From the NCBI RefSeq assembly GCF_034555375.1, contig NZ_CP140706.1:1355001-1419000 (forward strand): DNA of 64,000 nucleotides, read 5' to 3'. The notes under the pieces were generated by a model. The model did no database searches. It saw only the letters and a list, made by a program, of their open reading frames with translations, and had not been told where the DNA came from. The stretch is from Pseudomonas sp. B33.4 (lineage in GTDB: Bacteria > Pseudomonadota > Gammaproteobacteria > Pseudomonadales > Pseudomonadaceae). The position numbers and the translations under genes are program-made. Shown here in pieces: positions 7,737 to 17,196 of this stretch (position 1 is the first letter of the stretch; each line of letters starts with the position of its first letter).

Positions 7737-9074
7737 TCAGATCTGCTCAGCCCACAGGTCATACTCGTCAGCGTCAGTAACCTTGCACCAGACCTTGTCA
7801 CCCGGCTTCAAATTGCTGCCGTTATCGATAAACACGTTGCCATCGATTTCCGGTGCGTCGAAGAAGCAGCGGCCAACCGCGCCTTGCTCGTCGACTTCGT
7901 CCACCAGCACTTCAATCTCACGGCCAATACGCATTTGCAGACGTGCCGAGCTGATCGCTTGCTGGTGCGCCATGAAGCGATCCCAACGATCCTGCTTGAC
8001 CTCGTCCGGTACGATCTCCAGATCCAGATCGTTGGCCGGAGCGCCTTCAACCGGCGAGTACTGGAAGCAGCCGACGCGGTCGAGCTGGGCTTCGGTCAGC
8101 CAGTTCAGCAGGTACTGGAAGTCTTCTTCGGTTTCGCCCGGGAAGCCGACGATGAAGGTCGAACGGATGATCAGATCCGGGCAGATTTCGCGCCAGTTCT
8201 TGATGCGCGCCAGGGTCTTGTCTTCGAACGCCGGGCGTTTCATCGACTTCAACACTTTCGGGCTGGCGTGCTGGAACGGGATGTCCAGGTACGGCAGGAT
8301 CTTGCCGGCGGCCATCAGCGGGATCAGCTCGTCAACGTGCGGGTACGGGTAAACGTAGTGCAGACGCACCCAGACGCCGAGGGTGCTCAGGGCTTCACAC
8401 AGTTCGGTCATGCGGGTTTTCACCGGCGCGCCGTTCCAGAAACCGGTGCGGTATTTCACGTCGACGCCATAGGCGCTGGTGTCTTGCGAAATCACCAGCA
8501 ACTCTTTGACGCCGGATTTGACCAGACGCTGAGCTTCGTCGAGCACATCACCGACCGGACGGCTGACCAGTTTGCCGCGCATCGACGGGATGATGCAGAA
8601 CGAGCAGCTGTGGTTGCAGCCTTCGGAAATCTTCAGATACGCGTAGTGGCGCGGGGTCAGCTTGATGCCTTGCGGCGGCACCAGGTCGATCAACGGGTTG
8701 TGATCCTGACGCGGCGGCACCACTTCGTGCACGGCGTTGACCACTTGCTCGTATTGCTGCGGACCGGTCACGGCCAGCACGCTCGGGTGGACGTTGCGGA
8801 TGTTGCCTTCTTCCACGCCCATGCAACCGGTGACGATCACCTTGCCGTTTTCCTTGATCGCTTCGCCGATCACTTCCAAAGACTCAGCCTTGGCCGAATC
8901 GATGAAACCGCAGGTGTTGACGACTACAACGTCGGCGTCCTGATAGGTGGACACCACGTCATAGCCTTCCATGCGCAGCTGGGTCAGGATGCGCTCGGAG
9001 TCGACCAGTGCTTTCGGGCAACCCAGAGATACAAAGCCAACCTTTGGATTGGCCGGCGCAGGAGTGGTGGACAT
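7737..9074 (-). CDS. rimO: Ribosomal protein uS12 methylthiotransferase RimO
   Basis: A 445-residue radical SAM methylthiotransferase that adds a beta-methylthio group to the conserved Asp of ribosomal protein S12. The N-terminal UPF0004 domain carries three cluster-binding cysteines (SLGCPK, VNTCGF, TGCMG). The radical SAM CxxxCxxC site is CNHSCSFC at about residues 148-155, and the C-terminal TRAM domain spans about 375-445. PKALVDSE and the [10 protein letters not shown] stretch are typical of RimO rather than MiaB. Start ATG 9074 is supported by the family N-terminus. A 289-base gap with no recognisable element separates it from the divergent kup gene. Confidence 0.95.
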   Translation of the reverse strand: MSTTPAPANPKVGFVSLGCPKALVDSERILTQLRMEGYDVVSTYQDADVVVVNTCGFIDSAKAESLEVIGEAIKENGKVIVTGCMGVEEGNIRNVHPSVLAVTGPQQYEQVVNAVHEVVPPRQDHNPLIDLVPPQGIKLTPRHYAYLKISEGCNHSCSFCIIPSMRGKLVSRPVGDVLDEAQRLVKSGVKELLVISQDTSAYGVDVKYRTGFWNGAPVKTRMTELCEALSTLGVWVRLHYVYPYPHVDELIPLMAAGKILPYLDIPFQHASPKVLKSMKRPAFEDKTLARIKNWREICPDLIIRSTFIVGFPGETEEDFQYLLNWLTEAQLDRVGCFQYSPVEGAPANDLDLEIVPDEVKQDRWDRFMAHQQAISSARLQMRIGREIEVLVDEVDEQGAVGRCFFDAPEIDGNVFIDNGSNLKPGDKVWCKVTDADEYDLWAEQI

Positions 9075-9363
9075 GTCTAACCTCGGTATTTTGTGACATC
9101 GCTTTCTTGATGCGAAAGCCGACGGACGGGCGCTTAGGGCGCGCCTCTGATCAAAAAGTGCGCAATTCTAGCGGCGAGCAACGCACTTGACCAGCTTTAT
9201 GCAGGGAAATACGACGAGTGCTGCGCTATGCTTCGCGCCGTTGAGCTTTACCAATTTTTTACAGTCAACAAAACGTCTGTAACAACAGGTAAAACAGCGC
9301 ATGCTGCACCACAAAGCATAGTGCTTCATTCAAGAAGCCGGTTCTGAGAAGTAGGAGTGTTGG

Positions 9364-11265
9364 ATGGGTCAGGCAAGTAGTCATGCGGCAGGCGCCGAGG
9401 GTTCGGCCTCCAAGCCGCTGAGCATGCTGGTCGCGGCGGTCGGGGTGGTTTACGGCGACATCGGCACGAGCCCGCTGTACACCCTCAAAGAAGTGTTTTC
9501 CGGCGCTTACGGCGTATCGGTCAATCACGATGGCGTGCTGGGTATTCTGTCGTTGATCTTCTGGTCGCTGATCTGGGTCGTGTCGATCAAATACATGATG
9601 TTCGTGCTGCGCGCCGACAACCAGGGCGAGGGCGGCATCATGGCGCTCACCGCACTGGCACGGCGGGCGGCGGGGCATCGCAAGAAGCTGCGCTCGTTGC
9701 TGGTGGTTTGCGGGCTGATCGGTGCGGCGCTGTTTTACGGCGACAGCATGATCACCCCGGCGATTTCCGTGTTGTCAGCGATTGAAGGCCTGGGACTGGC
9801 ATTCGATGGTATCGACCATTGGGTGGTGCCGCTGTCGCTGGTGGTGCTGGTCGCGCTGTTTCTGATCCAGAGCCACGGTACGGCGCGGATCGGCATTCTG
9901 TTCGGGCCGATCATGGTCACCTGGTTCCTTGTCCTCGGCGCCCTCGGTGTGTATGGCATCAGCCACGCGCCAGAAGTGCTGCATGCGATGAACCCGATCT
10001 GGGCGGTGAATTTCTTCGTCGTTCATCCGGGCATGGGCGTGGCGATCCTCGGCGCCGTGGTGCTGGCGCTGACCGGTGCCGAGGCGCTGTACGCCGACAT
10101 GGGCCACTTCGGCCGCAAGCCGATTGCCCGCGCCTGGTTCATCCTGGTATTGCCGGCGCTGGTGCTCAATTACTTCGGTCAGGGCGCCTTGCTGCTGGAA
10201 AATCCCGAGGCGGCGCGTAACCCGTTCTATCTGCTGGCGCCGAGCTGGGCGTTGATTCCGCTGGTCGGTCTGTCGACGCTGGCCACGGTGATCGCTTCGC
10301 AAGCGGTGATTTCCGGCGCGTTCTCCCTGACCCGTCAGGCGATTCAGCTCGGTTACATCCCGCGCATGTACATCCAGCACACCTCCAGCGACGAGCAGGG
10401 CCAGATCTACATTGGCGCGGTGAACTGGGCGCTGATGGTCGGCGTTGTGTTGCTGGTGCTGGGTTTCGAATCCTCCGGCGCCCTGGCCTCGGCCTACGGC
10501 GTGGCGGTGACGGGTACTATGCTGATGACCACCATTCTGGTGTCGGCGGTGATGCTGCTGCTGTGGAAATGGCCACCGATCCTCGCGGTGCCGGTGCTGA
10601 TCGGCTTCCTGTTGGTGGATGGTCTGTACTTCGCCGCCAACGTGCCGAAGATCGTTCAGGGCGGTGCCTTCCCGGTGATCGCCGGTATCGCGCTGTTTGT
10701 GCTGATGACCACCTGGAAGCGCGGCAAACAACTGCTCGTCGATCGCCTCGACGAAGGCGCGCTGCCGCTGCCGATCTTTATCAGCAGCATCCGTGTGCAG
10801 CCACCACATCGTGTGCAGGGCACTGCGGTGTTCCTCACTGCGCGCTCCGACGCCGTGCCGCATGCGTTGTTGCACAACCTGCTGCACAACCAGGTGCTGC
10901 ACGAGCAGGTGGTGCTGCTGACGGTGGTCTACGAAGACATCCCGCGTGTGCCGCCATCGCGGCGCTTCGAGGTCGAAGCCCACGGAGAAGGCTTCTTCCG
11001 GGTAATCCTGCACTTTGGCTTCACCGACGAGCCGGACGTGCCGCAGGCGCTGAAGCTGTGTCATCTGGATGATCTGGATTTCAGCCCGATGCGTACCACT
11101 TACTTCCTCAGCCGCGAAACGGTGATTGCCTCGAAACTTGAGGGCATGGCGCGTTGGCGGGAAGCGCTGTTTGCGTTCATGTTGAAGAATGCCAATGGGA
11201 ACTTGCGGTTTTTCAATCTGCCGCTGAACCGGGTGATTGAGTTGGGGACGCAGGTGGAGATGTAA
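9364..11265 (+). CDS. kup: Low-affinity potassium transport system protein Kup
   Basis: A 633-residue KUP/HAK/KT potassium uptake permease. It has about twelve hydrophobic segments in residues 15-460, beginning with [16 protein letters not shown], the hallmark of the family, and including [15 protein letters not shown] and [15 protein letters not shown] cytoplasmic C-terminal domain of about 170 residues follows. Kup is a proton-coupled potassium importer at the inner membrane. The start ATG 9364 follows a TAGGAG ribosome site, and a strong hairpin terminator follows the stop. No other potassium gene is nearby. Confidence 0.96.
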   Translation: MGQASSHAAGAEGSASKPLSMLVAAVGVVYGDIGTSPLYTLKEVFSGAYGVSVNHDGVLGILSLIFWSLIWVVSIKYMMFVLRADNQGEGGIMALTALARRAAGHRKKLRSLLVVCGLIGAALFYGDSMITPAISVLSAIEGLGLAFDGIDHWVVPLSLVVLVALFLIQSHGTARIGILFGPIMVTWFLVLGALGVYGISHAPEVLHAMNPIWAVNFFVVHPGMGVAILGAVVLALTGAEALYADMGHFGRKPIARAWFILVLPALVLNYFGQGALLLENPEAARNPFYLLAPSWALIPLVGLSTLATVIASQAVISGAFSLTRQAIQLGYIPRMYIQHTSSDEQGQIYIGAVNWALMVGVVLLVLGFESSGALASAYGVAVTGTMLMTTILVSAVMLLLWKWPPILAVPVLIGFLLVDGLYFAANVPKIVQGGAFPVIAGIALFVLMTTWKRGKQLLVDRLDEGALPLPIFISSIRVQPPHRVQGTAVFLTARSDAVPHALLHNLLHNQVLHEQVVLLTVVYEDIPRVPPSRRFEVEAHGEGFFRVILHFGFTDEPDVPQALKLCHLDDLDFSPMRTTYFLSRETVIASKLEGMARWREALFAFMLKNANGNLRFFNLPLNRVIELGTQVEM

Positions 11266-11279
11266 CCTCGCCTCAACCG

Positions 11280-11319
11280 AAAAGCCCCCGTCGGCCTAGT
11301 GGCTGGCGGGGGCTTTTTT
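11280..11319 (+). terminator. Rho-independent terminator after kup
   Basis: AAAGCCCCCGTCGGCC pairs with GGCTGGCGGGGGCTTTTTT around a TAGT loop, 15 bases after the kup stop codon. Confidence 0.92.
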
Positions 11320-11353
11320 GTGCCTGCACATAAGCCTCCAATCCACTGCAAAT

Positions 11354-11450
11354 CCCCTGTGGGAGCGAGCTTGCTCGCGAAGGCTGAGTGTCAGTCGAGA
11401 CATGTGGTGGCTGATCCACCGCATTCGCGAGCAAGCTCGCTCCCACAGGG
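11354..11450. repeat. REP pair, GTGGGAGCGAGCTTGCTCGCGA family
   Basis: Inverted pair with arms CCCTGTGGGAGCGAGCTTGC and complement, about 45 bases apart, in the convergent gap between kup and the DUF3077 gene. Confidence 0.9.
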
Positions 11451-11462
11451 TATGAGGTTGAA

Positions 11463-11777
11463 TCAGGAGGTGCGTTGAGTCAGATCGGCTTCGGATTCGG
11501 TCTTCGTCCGCGCAGGTCGTGGGATCAGCGCTTGGATCACATCATCAATCAAGGCCTTGCCCATCACTGTCAGGTAATGCGCAGCCCAGGCATGGCGGTC
11601 GGTGTCTTTGATGAAAGCCGCATCCTCGGCGAAGGATTTGGCGAGGGATAGCAGGTCGGAGGATTGGGACAAGGCATTAATGATCGGGATGCCGGCTCGG
11701 ACGTTGAAGAACGCTTGATCCGAGTTGTAGAGGAAAGGGGTGAAGCCGATGGTTTTAAGATCAGATGGATTGTTCAT
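11463..11777 (-). CDS. DUF3077 family protein
   Basis: A 104-residue protein of the Pseudomonas-enriched DUF3077 family: KTIGFTPFLYNSDQAFFNVRAG near the N-terminus and DRHAWAAHYLTVMGKALIDD at about residues 68-87. The function is unknown; it has no signal peptide or membrane segment. The start at ATG 11777 follows an AGGGAAC ribosome site. The same frame runs open for 69 more residues upstream to 11984, but that stretch coincides with dyad-rich DNA and is better read as a structured leader. Many pseudomonads carry several DUF3077 paralogues, as I recall. Confidence 0.8.
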   Translation of the reverse strand: MNNPSDLKTIGFTPFLYNSDQAFFNVRAGIPIINALSQSSDLLSLAKSFAEDAAFIKDTDRHAWAAHYLTVMGKALIDDVIQALIPRPARTKTESEADLTQRTS

Positions 11778-11794
11778 TATCAGTTCCCTTGATT

Positions 11795-12030
11795 TCGAGA
11801 GCTGCCGCATCCGATACCAAGCGAATGGGTGGCAGCTGTGCGCAGGTTGGTAAACCGGGGAACCAAGGAAACCGGCACGCTCGAAAGCGTCCCACACACA
11901 GCTGCCATAACACAGGGGCTCGGACGGGATTTCGCCTGAGTCGTGTCGGGTGCGCTGTTGCGCCTTATTCCACCGGGTTACCAAGCCCGATCGCTGAATG
12001 GGTCAGCGACGTCCGGAGAGTATCCCGTCA
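11795..12030 (-). promoter_or_regulatory. Structured, dyad-rich leader upstream of the DUF3077 gene
   Basis: The gap before the DUF3077 gene is packed with symmetry. GGCAGCTGTG (11831-11840) pairs perfectly with CACAGCTGCC (11897-11906) and encloses the hairpin ACGCT-CGAA-AGCGT (11877-11890). TCGCTGA (11991-11997) pairs with TCAGCGA (12003-12009), and GCGC-TGTT-GCGC lies at about 11952-11963. The motifs TACCAAGC and GAATGGGT occur twice in the same order (11815-11830 and 11979-12003), as if the leader contains two related modules. I do not recognise a named RNA class. Confidence 0.5.
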
Positions 12031-12159
12031 AAAAACAGCGCAATAGAGCGGCACAGCGCCCCAACAAGAGTTTCGGAGTTTGCCTACAAGGTCTGTGGGC
12101 GTCATCTGATATTGCGAGACTGGAAGTAAACAAAACTACACGTCGGACACGCAGTTCCT

Positions 12160-12248
12160 TGTAGGAGTGAGCCTGCTCGCGATAGCGGTGTGTCAGTTGG
12201 CAAATAGGTGGCTGGTACTCCGCTTTCGCGAGCAGGCTCGCTCCCACA
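12160..12248. repeat. Mixed REP pair
   Basis: A GTAGGAGTGAGCCTGCTCGCGA copy faces a GTGGGAGCGAGCCTGCTCGCGA copy in inverted orientation, so the two arms belong to slightly different variants of the same family. The sequence from 12030 to 12160 shows no other feature. Confidence 0.85.
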
Positions 12249-12272
12249 GGATTTTGGTGGCTGCTGGAATGT

Positions 12273-12310
12273 AAAAAGCCCCCGCAACTGCGAAGTTGCG
12301 GGGGCTTTTT
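12273..12310. terminator. Bidirectional terminator after the A-PG hydrolase gene
   Basis: AAAAAGCCCCCGCAACT pairs with AGTTGCGGGGGCTTTTT around GCGA. It lies 17 bases after the stop of the minus-strand gene at 12327. Confidence 0.92.
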
Positions 12311-12326
12311 GTGGATGCGATTCAGA

Positions 12327-13622
12327 TCACTCTTCGGCGACCGAGTCCTTGCTCTGGCGCTTCTCGATCAGATCCACCAAACGCTTGGCCAGCGCCGGGT
12401 AGTTCTCGTCGAAGTGGTGGCCGCCAGGCAGTTTCACCGCTTCACCGACTGCAGTCTTGTCGGTGCAGCCGCTTTCATCGGTCTCTTCTTCACCGTAGAT
12501 GCACACAACCTTGGCTGCTGGCAGCTTGGCCATTTCCGGGCCGGTGGCGGCTTCTTTGCCGGCGTTGCCCAGCCAGCCTTCGACTTCGATTTCGAAGCTG
12601 CCGGTGCGGGCGAAGGCCAGCAGGATGATCGCGTCGACGCGCTGCTGCTCGGTGTCTGGCAGGCGGTTGTAGATCGCTGGCAATACGTCGGCACCGAACG
12701 AGTAACCGGTGAGGATGAAGCGTTTGGTGCCCCATTTCTGCCGGTAGTGCTGCATCAGTTCGGTCAGGTCCAGCGCACTTTGTTCCGGGCTCTTGTGCTG
12801 CCAGTAGTAGCGCAGGGTGTCGATGCCGACCACCGGATAGCCGATCTTGGCCATCTCGCCCGCCACGTCGCGGTCGAGATCGCGCCAGCCGCCGTCGCCG
12901 GAGAGGAACAGGGTCACGGTGTCTTTCGCCTGGCCGGCCGGCACTTCAACCACCGGGATCGCCAGACCGCCGTTGGCCTTGTCGCCGCCGACGAGAATCT
13001 TGCGCAGTTCGTTGTTGAGCACTTGCGGCAGGTTGATGTCGTAATCGCTGATGCTGGTTTCGGCGTTCGGTTGATCGCGCACAAAACCTGCGCTGGCGTC
13101 GTCCGGGTTGTCGTTCCAGGCGGCCAGCCAGTGGCCGTGGGCGGCGGATTTCGGCAGCAGGTGGGTGCAGCCACCTTTTTCCAGAGCCAGGTCGACGGAC
13201 ACCGCTTGGGCCTTGTCGTCTTTCTGTTCCGCCAACCAGCGCCAGGCCAGCACAGCGCCCGGGCCGATGCCGCTGACCAGGGTGGCCGGGCCATTCAGTT
13301 CACGCAGGCCCGATTGCAGAGCGCGGCTTTGGAGCAGGCAGTCCTTGGGCAGAATCACCTGGACGATTTGCGCCGAGGCGCTGCGGCTCAGGGTGGTCAG
13401 TTGTTTTTCAGAGAGTTTCTGGTCGTCGTTGACTGCTACCAGCACCTGCGCTTTGGGCTTGGTGCCAGGGATGACGCGGGTCATGGCGGCGCCATCGGCC
13501 GGGTTGAGCTGTTCGACGGTCGGTTCCGGTGCCGGGCGTTTGAGGTACCAGTAACCGCCGCCGGCAATCACGGCCAGCACGATCAGTGCGGCCAGGATGT
13601 ACTTCAGGGAGCGTTGAATCAT
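12327..13622 (-). CDS. AcvB/VirJ-family serine hydrolase, probable alanyl-phosphatidylglycerol hydrolase
   Basis: A 431-residue exported protein with an N-terminal hydrophobic anchor or signal (about residues 8-26, ILAALIVLAVIAGGGYW). An AcvB/VirJ alpha/beta-hydrolase domain has the nucleophile motif GYSFGADV, and a late LPGGHHFDENY supplies the probable catalytic His. In P. aeruginosa the homologue PA0919 is a periplasmic hydrolase of alanyl-phosphatidylglycerol and is co-transcribed with the A-PG synthase PA0920. The same pairing is seen here: the start codon overlaps the stop of the upstream mprF-type gene by one base (TGATG). The pair sets the level of aminoacylated lipid, which affects resistance to cationic peptides and acid. 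Confidence 0.85.
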   Translation of the reverse strand: MIQRSLKYILAALIVLAVIAGGGYWYLKRPAPEPTVEQLNPADGAAMTRVIPGTKPKAQVLVAVNDDQKLSEKQLTTLSRSASAQIVQVILPKDCLLQSRALQSGLRELNGPATLVSGIGPGAVLAWRWLAEQKDDKAQAVSVDLALEKGGCTHLLPKSAAHGHWLAAWNDNPDDASAGFVRDQPNAETSISDYDINLPQVLNNELRKILVGGDKANGGLAIPVVEVPAGQAKDTVTLFLSGDGGWRDLDRDVAGEMAKIGYPVVGIDTLRYYWQHKSPEQSALDLTELMQHYRQKWGTKRFILTGYSFGADVLPAIYNRLPDTEQQRVDAIILLAFARTGSFEIEVEGWLGNAGKEAATGPEMAKLPAAKVVCIYGEEETDESGCTDKTAVGEAVKLPGGHHFDENYPALAKRLVDLIEKRQSKDSVAEE

Positions 13623-16261
13623 CAGCGTTTCACCAATCCAGTCAAGCCGCCCGCGATCAGGGCAGCAGTGTCGGCCAGCGCCACCAGCGGATCGAGTCCG
13701 GCGGGCACGGCCATATAACGGGGTTCCCAGTCAGGCTGGAACTTGTCTTTGAAGCGGCGCAAGCCTTGGAAGTTGTACAGCTGCTCACCACGGCGGAAAA
13801 CCATCGAGCCCAGACGCTGGGTCAGCGGTGCACCACGGCGGGGTTGCAACCCCGACAACGGCACCATGCCCAGGCTGAAACGCGCGTATCCGTGACTCTT
13901 ATAATGTTGAATCAGGCCGACCATCATGAATTCCATGGTCAGCTTCGGCGCATCCGGGTGCGCGCGCATCAGGTCGAGACTGGCCAGGTCATGGCTGTAA
14001 GTCTCGAGCAGGTTGGCGAACGCCACCGGGCGCCCTTCGAAGCGAATCACCGCGATGCGGAAATGCTTCAGGTATTCGTCGCTGAAACGGCCGAGGGAGA
14101 AGCCTTTCTCACGCACGTTCTTGCCGGTCAGCCACGCATCGGAAATCACTTTCAGCTCGTCCATCGGCGCTTGACCCGGTTCGTGGATTTCCAGCGACAA
14201 ACCATCGCGGGTGCCACGGTTCCATGTGTAACGCAGATCCTTCATCTCTTTGCCCTTGGCTTCCAGGTCAAAGCGATGCAGATCGACTCGGGCTTCCTCG
14301 CCGAGTTTGATCGCGGTCAGGCCAATGTCCATGTAGTACGGCAGGTTCTCCGCGCGCACCTGGTAGAACACCGGGCGAGCGTGGTGAATATCGCAGAGGT
14401 CGCGGAACTGCCAGATCATCTCGGCGCGTTGCTGGCCGGGGCCGATCGGGTCGTACAGCGCCACGAGGCTGCGGCCACGGCGCGCGTACATCAGGAACGC
14501 TTCGTCGTTCTGGTGAAACAGCAACGCCTTGTCACCGGTCAGCGCCAGGCCTCCGTCAGGTTGCGAAGAAGCCATCAGGATCTTTGCCGCGCGATCGAGT
14601 TCGTCCGGCGTCGGCAAGTGAATGACCGGGCGCGCGGTGCGCAGCAGCCAGGTCAGCGCGATCACCAGCAACAGCACAGCGGCACCGAGCAGCGAACGCA
14701 GGCCACGTGGCGCGTCAGCGTCGAGGGTGAACTGCCACCACAGTTGATGGCTGTACGGCACGTCCTGATAAGCGAACAGCAGCAGCCACGTCGAGGCACC
14801 GAGGACGCACAGGCTGGCTACCAGATACAGCGGCGAGAAGGGCAGTTCGGTCAGGCGACTCGGGCGATAGAACGAGCGACGGAACACACCGAGCAGCGCA
14901 GCCGTCAGTGTCATCAGCGTCGCTTCTTCCCAGTCAAAACCTTTGAGCAGCGAGAGCAGGGCGCCAACCAGCAACAGAATGGTGGTCAGCATCCACGCGG
15001 CCGACAGGCGACGACGCAGGCCCTGAGCGAGCATCAGGCAGAGCACGCCGATCAGGCTGGCGCCAAAGTGCGAAGCGTCCACCAGACGATGCGGGATCAG
15101 AAAGCCGATGTGCTCCAGACGTGTGTCGATCTCGGGAGTCGCGCCGGAAAACAGCAGCACCACGCCGGACAGGAACACCAGCACTGCCAGAATCGGCGCG
15201 GCCAGACCGGACGCCGCGCGCATGGTCTGGGTCTGGAACAGGCGTTGACCTTCGTTGATCAGCAGGAATACGCAGGCGACCAACAGCGGCAGCACCACAT
15301 AGATCAGACGATAGAGCAGGAGGGCGGCGGCCAGTGGTGCGGCACCGAGCTTGTCGGCGAACGCGGCCAGCAGGATCGCTTCGAATACACCGACGCCACC
15401 GGGTACATGGCTGAGTACGCCGGCAGCCAGTGCCAGCAGGTACACCAGCAGGAATGCACCAAACGGCGGTGCTTCCGGCAGCAACAGATAAAGGACCGTG
15501 GCGGCAGCCGCGACGTCGAGGGCGGTAATGATCAGTTGCAGGAAGGTCAGGCGACGCCCCGGCAAGCGCAGCGTGCGGCGGCCAACCCTGACCAGCAGGT
15601 TGTCGCGTAACGGTTGTTCCGGCAGGCGTCGACGGTAGATGCCGATAGCCAGTACTGCGCCAAGCAACAGCACGACAGCGGCGATAGTGCCGAGCAGGCC
15701 TTCGGACAAACCCAGCGCCTGCGAGGCAGCAGGCAGATCGCTCAGCGTTGCCAGTGCGGCCAGCGGCGGCAAGGCGCAGCCCAGTGACAAACTGGCGAAC
15801 AAGGTCATGTGCGCGACTTCCGACGCGCCCAGACCCAGTCGTGCATATAAACGGTAGCGCACCGAACCGCCGGACAGCAGCGACAGGCCGATGGCATTGC
15901 CGATCGCAAACGCGGTGAATCCGCCCAGCGCCAATGTGCGCAGTGGCAGTGTCACGCCGGCATAACGGCTGGCCGACCATTCATAGCCGAGCAGAATGAT
16001 GAAGCCGACCACGGTCGCGCCGAAGGCACCGAGCAGGGCGGGTTTCGGCACGTCGAGAATCGAGTCGTGCAGTGCATCGAGATCGAGTTCGGCGAGCAGA
16101 TGACGACAGGCAATCAGCGCAATCGCGAACAGCAGCAAAGTCACCGCCAGACCAATCGGTTGCCGGTATTTGCTCAACCGATCCAGCAAGCGCAGGCGCT
16201 CGGGTTTGATCGGATGTTCCGCTGTGACGGTGTCTTGTGGATCAGACGAGTTGGCGCGCAT
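13622..16261 (-). CDS. mprF: MprF-type alanyl-phosphatidylglycerol synthase
   Basis: An 879-residue membrane enzyme. The N-terminal part (about 1-540) is a flippase-like region with many hydrophobic helices. The C-terminal DUF2156 domain (about 550-860) contains DGGLALTGDKALLFHQNDEA and DLASLDLMRAHPDAP and transfers an amino acid from aminoacyl-tRNA to phosphatidylglycerol. In P. aeruginosa the homologue PA0920 uses Ala-tRNA. Ala specificity here is inferred from genus and from the downstream A-PG hydrolase. The start is ATG 16261 with AGAGGTGA seven bases upstream; a TTG one codon earlier is unlikely. The gene follows a 280-base gap after the tRNA region. Confidence 0.9.
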   Translation of the reverse strand: MRANSSDPQDTVTAEHPIKPERLRLLDRLSKYRQPIGLAVTLLLFAIALIACRHLLAELDLDALHDSILDVPKPALLGAFGATVVGFIILLGYEWSASRYAGVTLPLRTLALGGFTAFAIGNAIGLSLLSGGSVRYRLYARLGLGASEVAHMTLFASLSLGCALPPLAALATLSDLPAASQALGLSEGLLGTIAAVVLLLGAVLAIGIYRRRLPEQPLRDNLLVRVGRRTLRLPGRRLTFLQLIITALDVAAAATVLYLLLPEAPPFGAFLLVYLLALAAGVLSHVPGGVGVFEAILLAAFADKLGAAPLAAALLLYRLIYVVLPLLVACVFLLINEGQRLFQTQTMRAASGLAAPILAVLVFLSGVVLLFSGATPEIDTRLEHIGFLIPHRLVDASHFGASLIGVLCLMLAQGLRRRLSAAWMLTTILLLVGALLSLLKGFDWEEATLMTLTAALLGVFRRSFYRPSRLTELPFSPLYLVASLCVLGASTWLLLFAYQDVPYSHQLWWQFTLDADAPRGLRSLLGAAVLLLVIALTWLLRTARPVIHLPTPDELDRAAKILMASSQPDGGLALTGDKALLFHQNDEAFLMYARRGRSLVALYDPIGPGQQRAEMIWQFRDLCDIHHARPVFYQVRAENLPYYMDIGLTAIKLGEEARVDLHRFDLEAKGKEMKDLRYTWNRGTRDGLSLEIHEPGQAPMDELKVISDAWLTGKNVREKGFSLGRFSDEYLKHFRIAVIRFEGRPVAFANLLETYSHDLASLDLMRAHPDAPKLTMEFMMVGLIQHYKSHGYARFSLGMVPLSGLQPRRGAPLTQRLGSMVFRRGEQLYNFQGLRRFKDKFQPDWEPRYMAVPAGLDPLVALADTAALIAGGLTGLVKR

Positions 16262-16502
16262 CAATCACCTCTTGGATTGTGCGCGACAGGATGGAGGTAT
16301 CCAGCCAAGTAACCAATCCCTGTAGAAAAAAATAATCACAAAATACTACGCCTCTCACCGGGTATCGGCGAGGGCAGTTCCTGGATTGCAGAGGCCTTGC
16401 CTGCGACTCAAGCATAGTCGCAAGTCAGCACTTCTGAAGATCCCAAGCGGTTCACTGCACAGTGACAGATCATTGTTGCGAAAGGACTTTTTCAACAGAT
16501 AC

Positions 16503-16534
16503 AAAAAAGGCCACTCTTTCGAGTAGCCTTTTTT
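16503..16534 (-). terminator. Terminator of initiator tRNA copy 1
   Basis: AAAAAAGGCCACTC pairs with GAGTAGCCTTTTTT around TTTC, six bases downstream of the tRNA end. An identical hairpin follows the second copy. Confidence 0.85.
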
Positions 16535-16540
16535 GATGTT

Positions 16541-16617
<77 letters not shown>

Positions 16618-16801
16618 TCTGTGTGGCGGCATTCTACAGACGAACGACGGGGTGTCAACCGCTAATCCCGTAAAGGGTCAAATAAGTGTGCAATCGCGTC
16701 AAACGGTCGCAGGTGGCGCGTTAAGTTTCGGAAATGCAAAGAATTCCTGTTTGGCGGTCGCTTCTCTATTAGAAGAGCAAATCGACAAAACAGACGCGCA
16801 C

Positions 16802-16833
16802 AAAAAAGGCCACTCTTTCGAGTAGCCTTTTTT
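16802..16833 (-). terminator. Terminator of initiator tRNA copy 2
   Basis: Same hairpin as after copy 1: AAAAAAGGCCACTC, TTTC loop, GAGTAGCCTTTTTT. Confidence 0.85.
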
Positions 16834-16839
16834 GATGTT

Positions 16840-16916
<77 letters not shown>

Positions 16917-17131
16917 TCTGTGTGTCGGCATTCTACAGAGGAACGCCGGGGTGTCAACCTTAAATCAGGATAAAATCTGTTGAGGTTCAATCGGTTAGCG
17001 TTTTTTCTCGGGTGTTTTTCACGCTGCAGGGCAGGCGGGGCAAGGCTTTCAGCTCTATTGGAGGCCACTTGTCGATTGAGAAAATAAATTCAAAGGACAT
17101 TTCCTACCGTTTGCAAAGAACATTCATACCA

Positions 17132-17147
17132 CTGGTGCTATATACAG
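17132..17147 (+). promoter_or_regulatory. LexA (SOS) box upstream of dinB
   Basis: CTGGTGCTATATACAG fits CTG-N10-CAG with a TATATA-rich right half, as in the Pseudomonas LexA consensus. It lies 50 bases upstream of the dinB start. Confidence 0.75.
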
Positions 17148-17196
17148 GTGTCAGTGAGATACTGCCGATTCGGTTCGCCACGTTTCCTTTTCTGAC

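Noticed and set aside
11778..11984. 69-residue N-terminal extension of the DUF3077 protein
   Set aside because: The conserved family start and a good ribosome site are at 11777, and the upstream segment is dyad-rich and unlike a protein domain. It cannot be fully excluded that a separate peptide is made.
13586..15610. 674-residue plus-strand open frame over the mprF-type gene
   Set aside because: Antisense to a clear MprF protein, and rich in Gln/His/Arg as expected from complementary codons.
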